DNA of 64,000 bases from Alkalicoccus chagannorensis DSM 18086 (GTDB taxonomy: Bacteria > Bacillota > Bacilli > Bacillales > Salisediminibacteriaceae). The notes below the pieces were generated by a model, which did no database searches, was not told where the DNA came from, and saw nothing but the letters and a program-made list of their open reading frames with translations. Position numbers and translations under genes: made by a program. The stretch is from the NCBI RefSeq assembly GCF_000429725.1, contig NZ_KE386944.1, positions 222,531 to 286,530 of the forward strand, written 5' to 3'. Numbering within the stretch: position 1 is the stretch's first letter; every line of letters begins with the position of its first letter. This document shows, in pieces, positions 20,096 through 28,217 of the stretch.

Positions 20096-20839
20096 CTACT
20101 GCCGGTTCCGCTGAACGAATGCCTGCAGCGCCTCCTGGTGGGCGCGGGATCGTCCGGCGATGCGCTGGGAGCGGACCTCCATGTCGAGGATGTCCGGAAG
20201 GGACGCGTCAAAGCCGTGTTTCATGTTCTGCTTCATCAGTCCGTACGCCGGCAGCGGGGCAACGACAAGCCGTTTTAAAAGCTCTTCCGGCCAGCCGGTG
20301 CCGTGGATCAGCCCGATTTCTTCGGCCTCTGCCGGAAGGACTTTTTTGCCGGTGCCGAGTTCGAGGGCTTTCGAGAGGCCGACGAGGCGCGGAAGGTAGT
20401 AGGAAGCGCCCGCGTCTGGAGCAAGCCCGATGTTGAGAAAACTGAGCGAGCAGACGGCGTCCGGCGCGGCGTAACGGAAGTCACAGGCGAGCGCGATACT
20501 CAGCCCTGCTCCGACGGCCATGCCATTCAAATAGGCAACGGTCGGTTTTTCCATCCGCTCCAGCAGGAAAATAAGCCGGTTGTACGTTTCTTCGAGGTAG
20601 TCGCCGTGATCAAACGTCTCTAATTCCTCGAGCGGAATGCTCTTCAGATCGGCCCCGCTGGAGAACGCATCGCCGGAACCAGTCAGGATGACGACACGCA
20701 CTTCGGGATCTTCGTTCGCTCTCGAAAGACAGTTGTACAGGTCCTCGTGCATCTCTTTGTTGATGGCATTTTTAACATCGGGACGGTTCAACGTAATAAC
20801 ACCCGTCTTCTGTTGTTTTTCATACGTTACGGTTCGCAT
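20096..20839 (-). CDS. Enoyl-CoA hydratase/isomerase family protein
   Basis: 247-residue crotonase. The oxyanion-hole elements are SSGADLKSI (~62-70) and NGMAVGAGLSIALACDFRYA (~104-123). Where classical hydratases carry two glutamates, this protein reads NIGLAPDAGASYYLPRLVG, resembling the PaaG/isomerase branch with a single aspartate. An isomerase role on unsaturated acyl-CoA is therefore more likely than simple hydration. It is 21 bp downstream of the FadH-like reductase gene and shares its FadR-controlled promoter, so a part in unsaturated fatty-acid beta-oxidation is inferred. Confidence 0.82.
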   Translation of the reverse strand: MRTVTYEKQQKTGVITLNRPDVKNAINKEMHEDLYNCLSRANEDPEVRVVILTGSGDAFSSGADLKSIPLEELETFDHGDYLEETYNRLIFLLERMEKPTVAYLNGMAVGAGLSIALACDFRYAAPDAVCSLSFLNIGLAPDAGASYYLPRLVGLSKALELGTGKKVLPAEAEEIGLIHGTGWPEELLKRLVVAPLPAYGLMKQNMKHGFDASLPDILDMEVRSQRIAGRSRAHQEALQAFVQRNRQ

Positions 20840-20860
20840 CAGGATAACCCCTCTCTTGGA

Positions 20861-22771
20861 TTAAAGTGCCCGGCCGGTGACGGCACCATCATAAATGGCT
20901 TTTTTCGCATCGAGTCCAAGGGCGTCGGCGGCTCCACCGATGACGTGGACACTCCGGCCTCGTGCCTGCAGCTCGTCTGCCAGTGTCGTATTCGTCAGCT
21001 GCCCGGCAGCGGTGACGACGACGGCAGCTTCGATCGTCCGTGGCTGTCCATCGATCGTGACGTGCACGGCACCGGGTTCAATCCGATCGTACGATTCGAT
21101 GCCGCCGGTCATGCGGATGCCCTTCTGCTTCATCTCCATCAACGTTGCCCAGCGCGTCGTTTTGCCGAGGCCGCGGCCGAAAGAGGTGGAGCGCTGCAGC
21201 AGCTGAATCGGGGAAGTGCCCCGTTCGGCGCTGTAGAGTGCGAGGTCACATGCGATGCCGCCGCCGCCGATAACGACCATCGGGCCGTCCGGCGTCGTGT
21301 CACGCTGGAAGATCTCCTGGTAGGAAACGGCGTGCTCGATTCCCGGGATCTCCGGCTGGCGCGGGGTGATCCCGGCAGCGATGATCACTTCATCTGTATG
21401 AAGAAGCGGATCGTCTGCATCCACACGGGTGCCGAGGCGGACATCGACACCGAGCTTGTCGAGCTGCACGCGGTAATAACGAAGCGTTTCGTAAAACTCT
21501 TCTTTGCCCGGAATCCGTTTCGAGTAGTTCAGCTGCCCGCCCAGCTCTTCCCGCGCATCGATCAGCGTCACGTGATGGCCGCGGAGAGCGGCAACACGGG
21601 CGGCTTCCATGCCGGCGGGACCGGCGCCGACGATGCTGATCCGCTTCACGTGATCCGTCTCTTCCAGCGGCAGGTCGAGCTCCCTTCCTGCCTCTGGATT
21701 CACGAGGCAGGTGGCAGCTTTTCCTTCGAAAACGTGGTCCAGGCATGCCTGGTTGCAGGCGATACAGGTGTTGATTTCTTCATGCCGCGCTTCCTTCGCT
21801 TTTGTTAAAATATCCGGGTCGGCAAGAAACGGCCGTGCCATCGAAATGAGCTGAACGTTGCCGCGCTGAAGTACTTTTTCGGCATCGTGGGCGTTGTTGA
21901 TCCGATTGCTCGCAATAACGGGAATGTCGACCGCACCGGCAATGGATTCCGCTACGGGCACGAACTGCATGCGGGGCACCTTCATCGAAATCGTCGGCAC
22001 CTTCGATTCGTGCCAGCCGATGCCGATATTGAGTGCATCTGCTCCGTGCTGCTCCAGCTCCCGTGCCCAGCGGAGCGTCTCTTCTTCGGTAGTGGAACCT
22101 TCGATGAGGTCGATGCCGGACATGCGGAAAATGACCGGATAGTCCGGACCGACCGCCTGTCGGACCGCCCGCAGTACATCGAGCGGGAAGCGGAGGCGTC
22201 TCTCGATATCCCCTCCCCAGGCGTCCGTCCGCTGATTTGTGACAGGGGAGACGAACTCGTTAATCAAGTAGCCTTCTGAGCCCATGATTTCGACAGCGTC
22301 AAAGCCGGCGCGCACGGCCCGTTCTGCACCGGAGGCAAAGGCAGCTATCGTGTTTTGAATATCGTCTTCCGTCATTTCTTTCGGCGTATCCGGATTGATG
22401 GGGGACTTGATGGCCGATGGTGCAAACGACGTCATGCCGGTCATCGCCTGATACGCGTAGCGGCCCGAGTGGAACAGCTGCAGCGCAATAGCGCCGCCTT
22501 CCTCATGGACAGCCCGGGTCAACGGCTGCCAGCGGGAGGCATCCTCTTCCTCGTAGATCGACATAAACTCTTCTCCGCCGCCGCTGCCTTCCGGTGAGAC
22601 AGCCGCTCCGCCGGTAACAATCAGACCGACATCGGCTGCAGCACGCCTCCGGTAAAACTCCGTCAGCCTTTCTTCTCCGCGGTCCAGTCCTTCCAGACCG
22701 ACGTGCATCGATCCCATCATGACACGGCTCCTCAGCTTTAACGGGCCTATGTGTACAGGTTCAAACAGCAT
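20861..22771 (-). CDS. fadH: NADH:flavin oxidoreductase, 2,4-dienoyl-CoA reductase type (FadH-like)
   Basis: 636 residues from an ATG with AAAGGAGGAG. An OYE-type FMN barrel spans residues ~1-340 (MLFEPVHIGPLKLRSRV at the start). The 4Fe-4S cluster motif CIACNQACLDHVFEGK has a further Cys in ATCLVNPE. A FAD/NAD(P) domain follows, with GAGPAGMEAARVAALRG and a second dinucleotide fold VVIGGGGIACDLA. This domain order is that of E. coli FadH, which reduces 2,4-dienoyl-CoA in unsaturated fatty-acid degradation; trimethylamine dehydrogenase-like relatives are the alternative. A FadR-type operator in the promoter supports the fatty-acid role. Confidence 0.82.
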   Translation of the reverse strand: MLFEPVHIGPLKLRSRVMMGSMHVGLEGLDRGEERLTEFYRRRAAADVGLIVTGGAAVSPEGSGGGEEFMSIYEEEDASRWQPLTRAVHEEGGAIALQLFHSGRYAYQAMTGMTSFAPSAIKSPINPDTPKEMTEDDIQNTIAAFASGAERAVRAGFDAVEIMGSEGYLINEFVSPVTNQRTDAWGGDIERRLRFPLDVLRAVRQAVGPDYPVIFRMSGIDLIEGSTTEEETLRWARELEQHGADALNIGIGWHESKVPTISMKVPRMQFVPVAESIAGAVDIPVIASNRINNAHDAEKVLQRGNVQLISMARPFLADPDILTKAKEARHEEINTCIACNQACLDHVFEGKAATCLVNPEAGRELDLPLEETDHVKRISIVGAGPAGMEAARVAALRGHHVTLIDAREELGGQLNYSKRIPGKEEFYETLRYYRVQLDKLGVDVRLGTRVDADDPLLHTDEVIIAAGITPRQPEIPGIEHAVSYQEIFQRDTTPDGPMVVIGGGGIACDLALYSAERGTSPIQLLQRSTSFGRGLGKTTRWATLMEMKQKGIRMTGGIESYDRIEPGAVHVTIDGQPRTIEAAVVVTAAGQLTNTTLADELQARGRSVHVIGGAADALGLDAKKAIYDGAVTGRAL

Positions 22772-22819
22772 CGTACTCCTCCTTTGTAATCGTCCCGGCA
22801 GCAGCGTCCGCACCGGGAA

Positions 22820-22837
22820 TGACTGAACATTCATTCA
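22820..22837 (-). promoter_or_regulatory. FadR-type operator ahead of the FadH-like operon
   Basis: Minus-strand TGAATGAATGTTCAGTCA matches the Bacillus FadR consensus TGAATGAMTANTCATTCA at 16 of 18 positions. It lies just past the -10 box, where a repressor would block transcription. Confidence 0.7.
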
Positions 22838-22845
22838 TTATTGTC

Positions 22846-22874
22846 AGTATACCTGACACACTGCCGGCTGTCAG
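22846..22874 (-). promoter_or_regulatory. SigA promoter of the FadH-like operon
   Basis: CTGACA (22869-22874) and TATACT (22846-22851) on the minus strand, spaced 17 bp. Confidence 0.6.
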
Positions 22875-22982
22875 CATGATTCTGAAAATTAGAACTTTCC
22901 ACCGTAAGCCTTTTCACTATTTTGCAAATGGCGCAGGAAAGAGTATGCTGGAGATAATGGATAATATAAAGGAGGAATTCCT

Positions 22983-23966
22983 GTGAGCAGCATGTTTACA
23001 GCGATCGCAGATAAAGTCAAGACAGCCAAGCCGTCCATCGTCTTTCCAGAAGGAAACGATGAGCGCATTCTGGAGGCGGCAGTCCGCCTGCAGCAGGACG
23101 GAGTGCTTGAACCGCTCGTCATCGGCAGCGAAACCGAGGTGACCGGACTGGCAGATAAGAACGGGTGGGACGCATCCGGCCTGCACATTCTCGACCCGGC
23201 TGTGTACGATGCTTTTGATGAACTCGCGGATGCGTTTGTCGAACGACGCAAAGGAAAGAATACGAAAGAAGAAGCGATGGACATTCTCAAGCAGCCGAAC
23301 TATTTCGGAACGATGCTCGTCCACACCGGCCGTGCAGCAGGGCTGGTGAGTGGAGCGGTTCATTCCACGGGCGATACCGTCCGTCCAGCGCTGCAGATCA
23401 TCAAAACTAAAGAAGGCGTCAAGAAAACGTCCGGCGTCTTTGTCATGGTCAAAGACGACGAGCGCTATATCTTCGGCGACTGTGCCATCAACATCGCACC
23501 GAGCAGCGACGACTTGGCGGAAACAGCGGTGGAAGCAGCGAAAACCGCAGAAGTCTTCGGCATCGACCCGCGCGTCGCGATGCTGAGCTTTTCCACGAAA
23601 GGTTCAGCGAAAAGTGAAGAAACCGAGCGTGTTGTAGAAGCGACCCAGCTCGCGCAGGAGAAGGCACCGGAGCTGAACGTCGACGGCGAATTTCAGTTTG
23701 ACGCAGCCTTCGTACCGGAAGTAGCGGCGAAAAAAGCGCCGGACTCGCCACTGGAAGGGAAAGCGAACACCTTTATCTTCCCGAGTCTTGAAGCCGGCAA
23801 TATCGGCTACAAAATCGCCCAGCGCCTCGGCGGCTATGAAGCGGTAGGACCAATTCTCCAAGGCTTGAACAAGCCGGTGAATGATCTCTCCCGCGGCTGC
23901 AGCACCGAGGATGTTTACAACCTTGCTTTGATCACCGCGATGCAGAGCCTTCAGGACGAAGCGTAA
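22983..23966 (+). CDS. pta: Phosphate acetyltransferase
   Basis: 327 residues, the short class of Pta/EutD enzymes that interconvert acetyl-CoA and acetyl phosphate in overflow metabolism. Typical blocks are IVFPEGNDERILEAA (~19-33), LVHTGRAAGLVSGAVHST (~112-129) and the C-terminal LNKPVNDLSRGCSTEDVYN (~294-312). The start is a GTG preceded by AAAGGAGG; an ATG three codons later is possible. A terminator follows at 23977. It is divergent from the FadH-like operon, and its position beside hemQ is conserved in Bacillus. Confidence 0.95.
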   Translation: MSSMFTAIADKVKTAKPSIVFPEGNDERILEAAVRLQQDGVLEPLVIGSETEVTGLADKNGWDASGLHILDPAVYDAFDELADAFVERRKGKNTKEEAMDILKQPNYFGTMLVHTGRAAGLVSGAVHSTGDTVRPALQIIKTKEGVKKTSGVFVMVKDDERYIFGDCAINIAPSSDDLAETAVEAAKTAEVFGIDPRVAMLSFSTKGSAKSEETERVVEATQLAQEKAPELNVDGEFQFDAAFVPEVAAKKAPDSPLEGKANTFIFPSLEAGNIGYKIAQRLGGYEAVGPILQGLNKPVNDLSRGCSTEDVYNLALITAMQSLQDEA

Positions 23967-23976
23967 CGAGGTGAAT

Positions 23977-24019
23977 GAAAAAAGCCTGTCAGGAGGAGTC
24001 TCTCTGGCAGGCTTTTTTT
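23977..24019 (+). terminator. Rho-independent terminator of pta
   Basis: AAAAAAGCCTG pairs with CAGGCTTTTTT. Confidence 0.88.
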
Positions 24020-24235
24020 GCGGTTTGAGAAAATATACGCTTCACAGGAGGAAGACGGTGTCCTTGTATGATGCATAGGAAGAAGCCTGCATTGCACGCG
24101 GGTGTGGTTGAGAAGCAGGACGAAGCGTCGATGAGCGGATTTTCGCCGGCTGGCCGTGGCAGCCGGGGATCGGAAGGGTTAGGTGGATGACGGGCTGACG
24201 TCAGCGTGGCGCAATAAGCGGGCAACGTATCGGGT

Positions 24236-24345
24236 TTGCTGCTGGAACAGGCGCAAAACGGTCGCAAGGTGGCTCAAAAACAGCGGCGTGGCGCAAAAAT
24301 TCCGGGAAGCGACGCGCGGGCGGTGCCAGGGCGCCCGCTTCCGAG
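24236..24345 (+). repeat. GGCKCAAAA-type degenerate array (copy 1)
   Basis: Units such as GGCGCAAAACGGTCGCAAGG, GGCTCAAAAACAGCGGCG and GGCGCAAAAATTCCGGGAAG recur about every 20 bp, ending in a GC-rich GGGCGCCCGCTTCC block. The same order of blocks occurs at 59700 (inverted) and 63850. Confidence 0.65.
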
Positions 24346-24457
24346 TGGGAAGCAGCGCAAAAAGTTGGTGAAGTGACGCAGATATGGATTCGGCACAGCA
24401 TAAGCGTCAATCACCTCGTTTTCGCCGGCTGCCAGTAGCAGCCGGGGGACCGGAACG

Positions 24458-24774
24458 GAAGAAGAGCTGGGACAAAAAAGTTTTCTAAGAAGGCCGTTCA
24501 TTGCTCGTCTAACAAGCATCAAAAACTTCTTCCAGTATCGATGCAATGAGGTTAGTCACCGCAAATGGACCATCATGTTTTGTTATCGTGAAAAGACAAG
24601 CCCGAGGGAAAAGCAAGGGCTGAAGATGTCCCGTCGCTGTTTTTGCGACGGTTAGCTGAAGCCTTACCCATGGCAAGCGATTGTCATTGGAAGGATCAAT
24701 CCCCTCATACAAAAAGCCCTCACCGACATGGTAAGGGCTTCTTTCTATTTTGGTTTTGTCCCAGCCTCTTCTTC
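24458..24774. mobile_element. MITE-like element with terminal inverted repeats
   Basis: 317 bp bounded by AGAAGAGCTGGGACAAAA on the left and the reverse complement of AAGAGGCTGGGACAAAA on the right. Its interior (reverse strand) shares about 180 bp with 34562-34740, including CCTTCCAATGACAATCGCTTG. It holds no transposase, so it is best read as a deletion derivative of the insertion sequence whose remains lie at 34556-35217. Confidence 0.65.
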
Positions 24775-24803
24775 TATCTCTTCTGCCGTCCGAGAGCGGC
24801 TGT

Positions 24804-25406
24804 CTACCTCAAGTAGAGGCGGTTCAGTTTATCCCGCACATTCACATAGATGAGCAGGACCGCAATGCCGTAGAGGATAAAGACGGCAAAGGAAGTTAAG
24901 TTCGGGGCGCCGTCCAGAATGCTCCGTAAAAGAAAGGCCGCGGCGCCGAGCGGAAGAAAGAGAAACAGCATCAGAGGCTGCAGCTGATGCAACAACTTGA
25001 GCCGGCCGTCGCTCCACGTTTTGTTGATGCCGAACAGCCAGATGGAGACGCCGGCGATGATCATGATCGGAAGGGCGGTGCGGCCCGGTGCCAATTCACC
25101 GATGAAAATGACGGCGATGACGAGACCGAAGCCGACGCCGAGGGCATTCACCGCCATCTTGAAAGAAAAATCCGCCACGGGACTGTCATGCTGCAGGTCG
25201 AGCGCCAGCTCCTTCGGCGTTCCGATCCCTGCGACGGCTTCTTCGACCGCCGCTTCCCAGGCGGTACCTGCTTCATGTTTTTCCTTGGCGATCTGATACA
25301 ATTCTTCTTTGATTTCCTGCGCGTGCGTTTTTTTCTCTTTTTCCGTCTTGTCGTTTAAATGATCCATGACTTCTTCTACATACTCTTCAATTAACGGTTC
25401 CTTCAT
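24804..25406 (-). CDS. HAAS-domain membrane protein, unknown function
   Basis: 200 residues from MKEPLIEEYVEEVMDHL; a longer frame upstream lacks a ribosome site. Residues ~1-80 form an acidic helical region (LPKEL-like GIGTPKELALDLQHD) of the kind annotated as HAAS or DUF1700 signalling domains. Four hydrophobic helices (~90-195) end in a basic tail. Such proteins often go with PadR-type regulators, but none is adjacent here. Monocistronic. Confidence 0.6.
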   Translation of the reverse strand: MKEPLIEEYVEEVMDHLNDKTEKEKKTHAQEIKEELYQIAKEKHEAGTAWEAAVEEAVAGIGTPKELALDLQHDSPVADFSFKMAVNALGVGFGLVIAVIFIGELAPGRTALPIMIIAGVSIWLFGINKTWSDGRLKLLHQLQPLMLFLFLPLGAAAFLLRSILDGAPNLTSFAVFILYGIAVLLIYVNVRDKLNRLYLR

Positions 25407-25533
25407 CCTCTGATCGCTCCGTTTCTGTCTGAGTTCCTGCTCCCTACAGCATAGCATCGGAAAAATTTTCTGTCTACGTGCCTGATATGGCGGGAATTCT
25501 CCAGATTTCTCTCAAAAAAGGCATGTTTTTTTG

Positions 25534-25548
25534 AAAAAAGCGCTTGCA
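25534..25548 (+). promoter_or_regulatory. Candidate CcpA cre site ahead of glcB
   Basis: AAAAAAGCGCTTGCA matches the cre core (AARCGNWWNCA) and overlaps the -35 box, consistent with carbon catabolite repression of the glyoxylate shunt. Confidence 0.55.
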
Positions 25549-25571
25549 ATCTTTTTGTCTTGATATATAAT
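25544..25571 (+). promoter_or_regulatory. SigA promoter of glcB
   Basis: TTGCAA (25544-25549), 16-bp spacer, TATAAT (25566-25571). Confidence 0.75.
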
Positions 25572-25587
25572 AGATTTTATAAACATC

Positions 25588-25605
25588 AACTGTTATAAAA
25601 CAGTT
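25588..25605 (+). promoter_or_regulatory. Perfect palindrome downstream of the glcB promoter
   Basis: AACTGTT-ATAA-AACAGTT begins about 16 bp past the -10 box, in the early transcribed region. A related TGTTATATAACA palindrome lies between the aceA promoter boxes at 28124-28135, so a common local repressor is likely. Confidence 0.65.
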
Positions 25606-25634
25606 TGAAATTCAGCAGCTTGAAGGAGGTTGTC

Positions 25635-27773
25635 ATGGTCAAACAAGAGAAGCATGGACTGCAGGTAGATCAGGCGCTGGTAACGTTTCTGGAAGCCCGG
25701 GTGCTCCCGGAAACAGCCGTCGATTCCGCGTCCTTCTGGAAGGGGTTCGCCTCCTTAACGGAAGAACTGGAGCCGGAAATCAACCGCTGTCTTCACCGGC
25801 GAACCGAGCTGCAGGAGGCACTGGATTCGTATCACCTGAAGCATCCAGGCAGACCCGATCCGGCCCATTATCAATCGTACTTAAAGGAGATCGGCTACCT
25901 GGAGGAACCGCCGGAAGTTCAGCCGGTGACAGCCGCAGCGCTCGATCCGGAAGTCTTCGAGCAGGCAGGACCGCAGCTGGTCGTTCCCTTGACGAACGCC
26001 CGCTACGTGCTTAATGCAGCAAACGCCCGGTGGGGCAGTCTCTACGACGCGCTGTACGGGTCAGATGTCATTTCCGACGTCAACGGCGCCGAAGCCGGAA
26101 CGGCATATAATCCGGTGCGGGGGGAGAGGGTCATCCGTTTCGCCAGACTGCTGCTCGATGAGTGGCTGCCGCTGGAACAGGGGAGTCATGCCGATGCAGC
26201 CTCGTACGATGTAGAAGAAGGGGAACTGGTCGTCCAGCTGGAGGAAAGCAGCATCCGTACACGACTTCAGGATCCCGCACAGTTTCTCGGGCCGACGGAA
26301 AACGGCGGACGGATGTTCCGTCACCACCGGCTTCACATAGAAATGCAGGTCGATCCGGGACACCCAGTCGGCAGGCAGGACCCAGCCGGTGTGAAGGATA
26401 TTCTCATGGAAGCGGCACTCACGTCGATCATGGACGCCGAGGATAGTGTGGCGGCGGTGGATACCGAGGACAAGCTGCTCGTCTACAGCAACTGGCTCGG
26501 TTTGATGGATGGAACACTCGAGACCGAGATGGAAAAGGGAGGACGGACGTTCACCCGGAGGCTTGCGGAAGACCGGACGTACATCGACCGGGACGGCCGG
26601 GAGCAGCAGCTGAAAGGCCGCGCGCTCATGCTCATCCGAAACGTCGGACACCTGATGAAAACAGACATGGTGACGTGGAACGGGCAGCCGGTGTCGGAAG
26701 GTATCGTGGATGCCGTCGTTACTGCCGCCGCAGCCATGATCGACCGGAAAAAACGGCGCAACTCCGAACATGGATCCATGTATATCGTGAAGCCGAAAAT
26801 GCACGGAACGGCAGAGGCTGCCCTGACCAACGAGCTGTTTTCGAAAGTGGAAACCCTGCTCGGGCTTCCGCAGCAGACGATAAAAGTCGGCGTCATGGAT
26901 GAAGAAAGACGAACGTCGCTGCACCTGGATGGCGCTATTCAAGCCGTAAGGGAACGCATTTTTTTCATCAACACCGGTTTTCTCGACCGGACCGGGGATG
27001 AGATCCATACTTCGTTCCTTTCAGGGCCGCTGCTGCGGAAACAGGAAATGAAACAGGCAGACTGGTTCCTTTCCTATGAAGAAGCGAACGTAACGAAGGG
27101 GCGGAAGGCCGAACTGCATAAAAGCGGTCAGATCGGCAAAGGCATGTGGCCGATGCCGGATGAAATGAAACAGATGGTGGAACAGAAGAACGGGCAGCTG
27201 CTCGCCGGAGGAACGACCGCCTGGGTACCGTCACCAACGGCTGCTGTGCTGCATGCCCTTCATTATCATGATGTGGATACGGCGAACGTGCAGCCGCCGG
27301 AGAACGACGGGAAGGCCATGCTTGAGATTCCGATTGCCGAACCCGGCTGGAGCAGGGAAGAAATCCGCTATGAAATGGAGACGAACGTCCAGGCCGTGCT
27401 CGGCTACGTCGTCCGCTGGGTGGAACACGGCATCGGCTGTTCCAAAGTCCCGAATCTGGAAGGTACCGGACTGATGGAAGACCGGGCCACACTCCGCATC
27501 GCCAGTCAGCTCATGGCAAACTGGCTCCATCAAGGAATTTATACCGAAGCGGAGCTGACGGAGGTTATGGAGAAAATGGCAGCACTCGTGGATGCACAGA
27601 ATGCGCACGACCCGGACTACCGGCCGATGATGCCGGAGCCGGAACAATCGGCTGCCTACCGCGCCGCCCGGGCCCTCATAGTCGAGGGGAAAAAGCAGCC
27701 GAACGGGTATACCGAACCGATTCTGCACGAATACCGGAAAGCATATAAAGAAGCGCAGAAGCAGACACTGTAA
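25635..27773 (+). CDS. glcB: Malate synthase G
   Basis: 712 residues from an ATG preceded by AAGGAGG (MVKQEKHGLQ); an upstream in-frame start is less well placed. It condenses glyoxylate with acetyl-CoA to malate. Family blocks include VPLTNARYVLNAANARWGSL (~118-137), MLIRNVGHLMKTDMV (~334-348), a SEHGSMYIVKPKMHG segment (~376-390) that replaces the acetyl-CoA loop, GVMDEERRTSLHLD (~420-433) and WPMPDEMKQMVEQK near 505-518. The G isoform is bigger than the A isoform (~530). It heads the glyoxylate cluster with aceA 445 bp downstream. Confidence 0.95.
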   Translation: MVKQEKHGLQVDQALVTFLEARVLPETAVDSASFWKGFASLTEELEPEINRCLHRRTELQEALDSYHLKHPGRPDPAHYQSYLKEIGYLEEPPEVQPVTAAALDPEVFEQAGPQLVVPLTNARYVLNAANARWGSLYDALYGSDVISDVNGAEAGTAYNPVRGERVIRFARLLLDEWLPLEQGSHADAASYDVEEGELVVQLEESSIRTRLQDPAQFLGPTENGGRMFRHHRLHIEMQVDPGHPVGRQDPAGVKDILMEAALTSIMDAEDSVAAVDTEDKLLVYSNWLGLMDGTLETEMEKGGRTFTRRLAEDRTYIDRDGREQQLKGRALMLIRNVGHLMKTDMVTWNGQPVSEGIVDAVVTAAAAMIDRKKRRNSEHGSMYIVKPKMHGTAEAALTNELFSKVETLLGLPQQTIKVGVMDEERRTSLHLDGAIQAVRERIFFINTGFLDRTGDEIHTSFLSGPLLRKQEMKQADWFLSYEEANVTKGRKAELHKSGQIGKGMWPMPDEMKQMVEQKNGQLLAGGTTAWVPSPTAAVLHALHYHDVDTANVQPPENDGKAMLEIPIAEPGWSREEIRYEMETNVQAVLGYVVRWVEHGIGCSKVPNLEGTGLMEDRATLRIASQLMANWLHQGIYTEAELTEVMEKMAALVDAQNAHDPDYRPMMPEPEQSAAYRAARALIVEGKKQPNGYTEPILHEYRKAYKEAQKQTL

Positions 27774-27805
27774 ACAAACCAAAATCAGGAGAGGGGAAAT
27801 GAGAA

Positions 27806-28108
27806 ATGAAGACGCAGGAGAGAACATCGGGGATCATGTTGGCACAGCGTTGGATGGACGAGCAGCGGAAGCAGGGGCGCAGCGAGGAAGAGATGATGCG
27901 CACGATGTTCGTTTACGAGGATGCGGTGATGGAAATCATCACCGACGAACACGGAGAGATGCAGATCGAAGCGCAGAAGCCGGAGCAGCTCGTCATTTTC
28001 CGCTCTCCGGAAGAGCGGAAAGACCCGGGGCACATCTGCCGCTGCTGTACGATGGAGCACGACAATGAAAAAGAAGCGATGCAGTGCTGTGCTTTCATCG
28101 ATGATTAA
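27806..28108 (+). CDS. Small Cys-rich protein between glcB and aceA, unknown function
   Basis: 100 residues. GAGAGGGG stands 9 bp before the ATG. The N-terminal two thirds is acidic and probably mixed alpha/beta. The C-terminus contains HxCxCC (H76, C78, C80, C81), H85 and C94-C95, a likely metal or Fe-S ligand set or a redox site. It follows glcB by 32 bp and has no promoter of its own, so it is co-transcribed with glcB. I recognise no family. A role linked to acetate/glyoxylate metabolism is inferred from position only. Confidence 0.65.
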   Translation: MKTQERTSGIMLAQRWMDEQRKQGRSEEEMMRTMFVYEDAVMEIITDEHGEMQIEAQKPEQLVIFRSPEERKDPGHICRCCTMEHDNEKEAMQCCAFIDD

Positions 28109-28113
28109 AAAAT

Positions 28114-28142
28114 TTGTCACGTCTGTTATATAACATATGAAT
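28114..28142 (+). promoter_or_regulatory. Probable aceA promoter with embedded palindrome
   Basis: TTGTCA (28114-28119) and TATGAA (28136-28141) are spaced 16 bp. The palindrome TGTTATATAACA (28124-28135) fills the spacer, a classic place for a repressor site. Confidence 0.5.
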
Positions 28143-28217
28143 AATTTGTTTTTTGTTTAGTACAGAGGGGCGGGCACTGCCTTCCCCCTCCACCATAAAA
28201 AAGGAGATGGGATAAAC

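Larger units (their letters stand above)
24020..24803. other. 784-bp intergenic region filled with repeats
   Basis: Contains a GGCKCAAAA-type array (24236-24345), two copies of a TTTTCGCCGGCTG/GGCAGCCGGGG block (about 24138-24170 and 24418-24451) and a MITE-like element (24458-24774). No gene recognised. Confidence 0.7.

Noticed and set aside
27799..28068. Alternative frame overlapping the Cys-rich orphan
   Set aside because: Its product is Arg/Gly/Ala/Asp-rich, like an out-of-frame reading; the 27806 frame has balanced composition and better spacing to GAGAGGGG.
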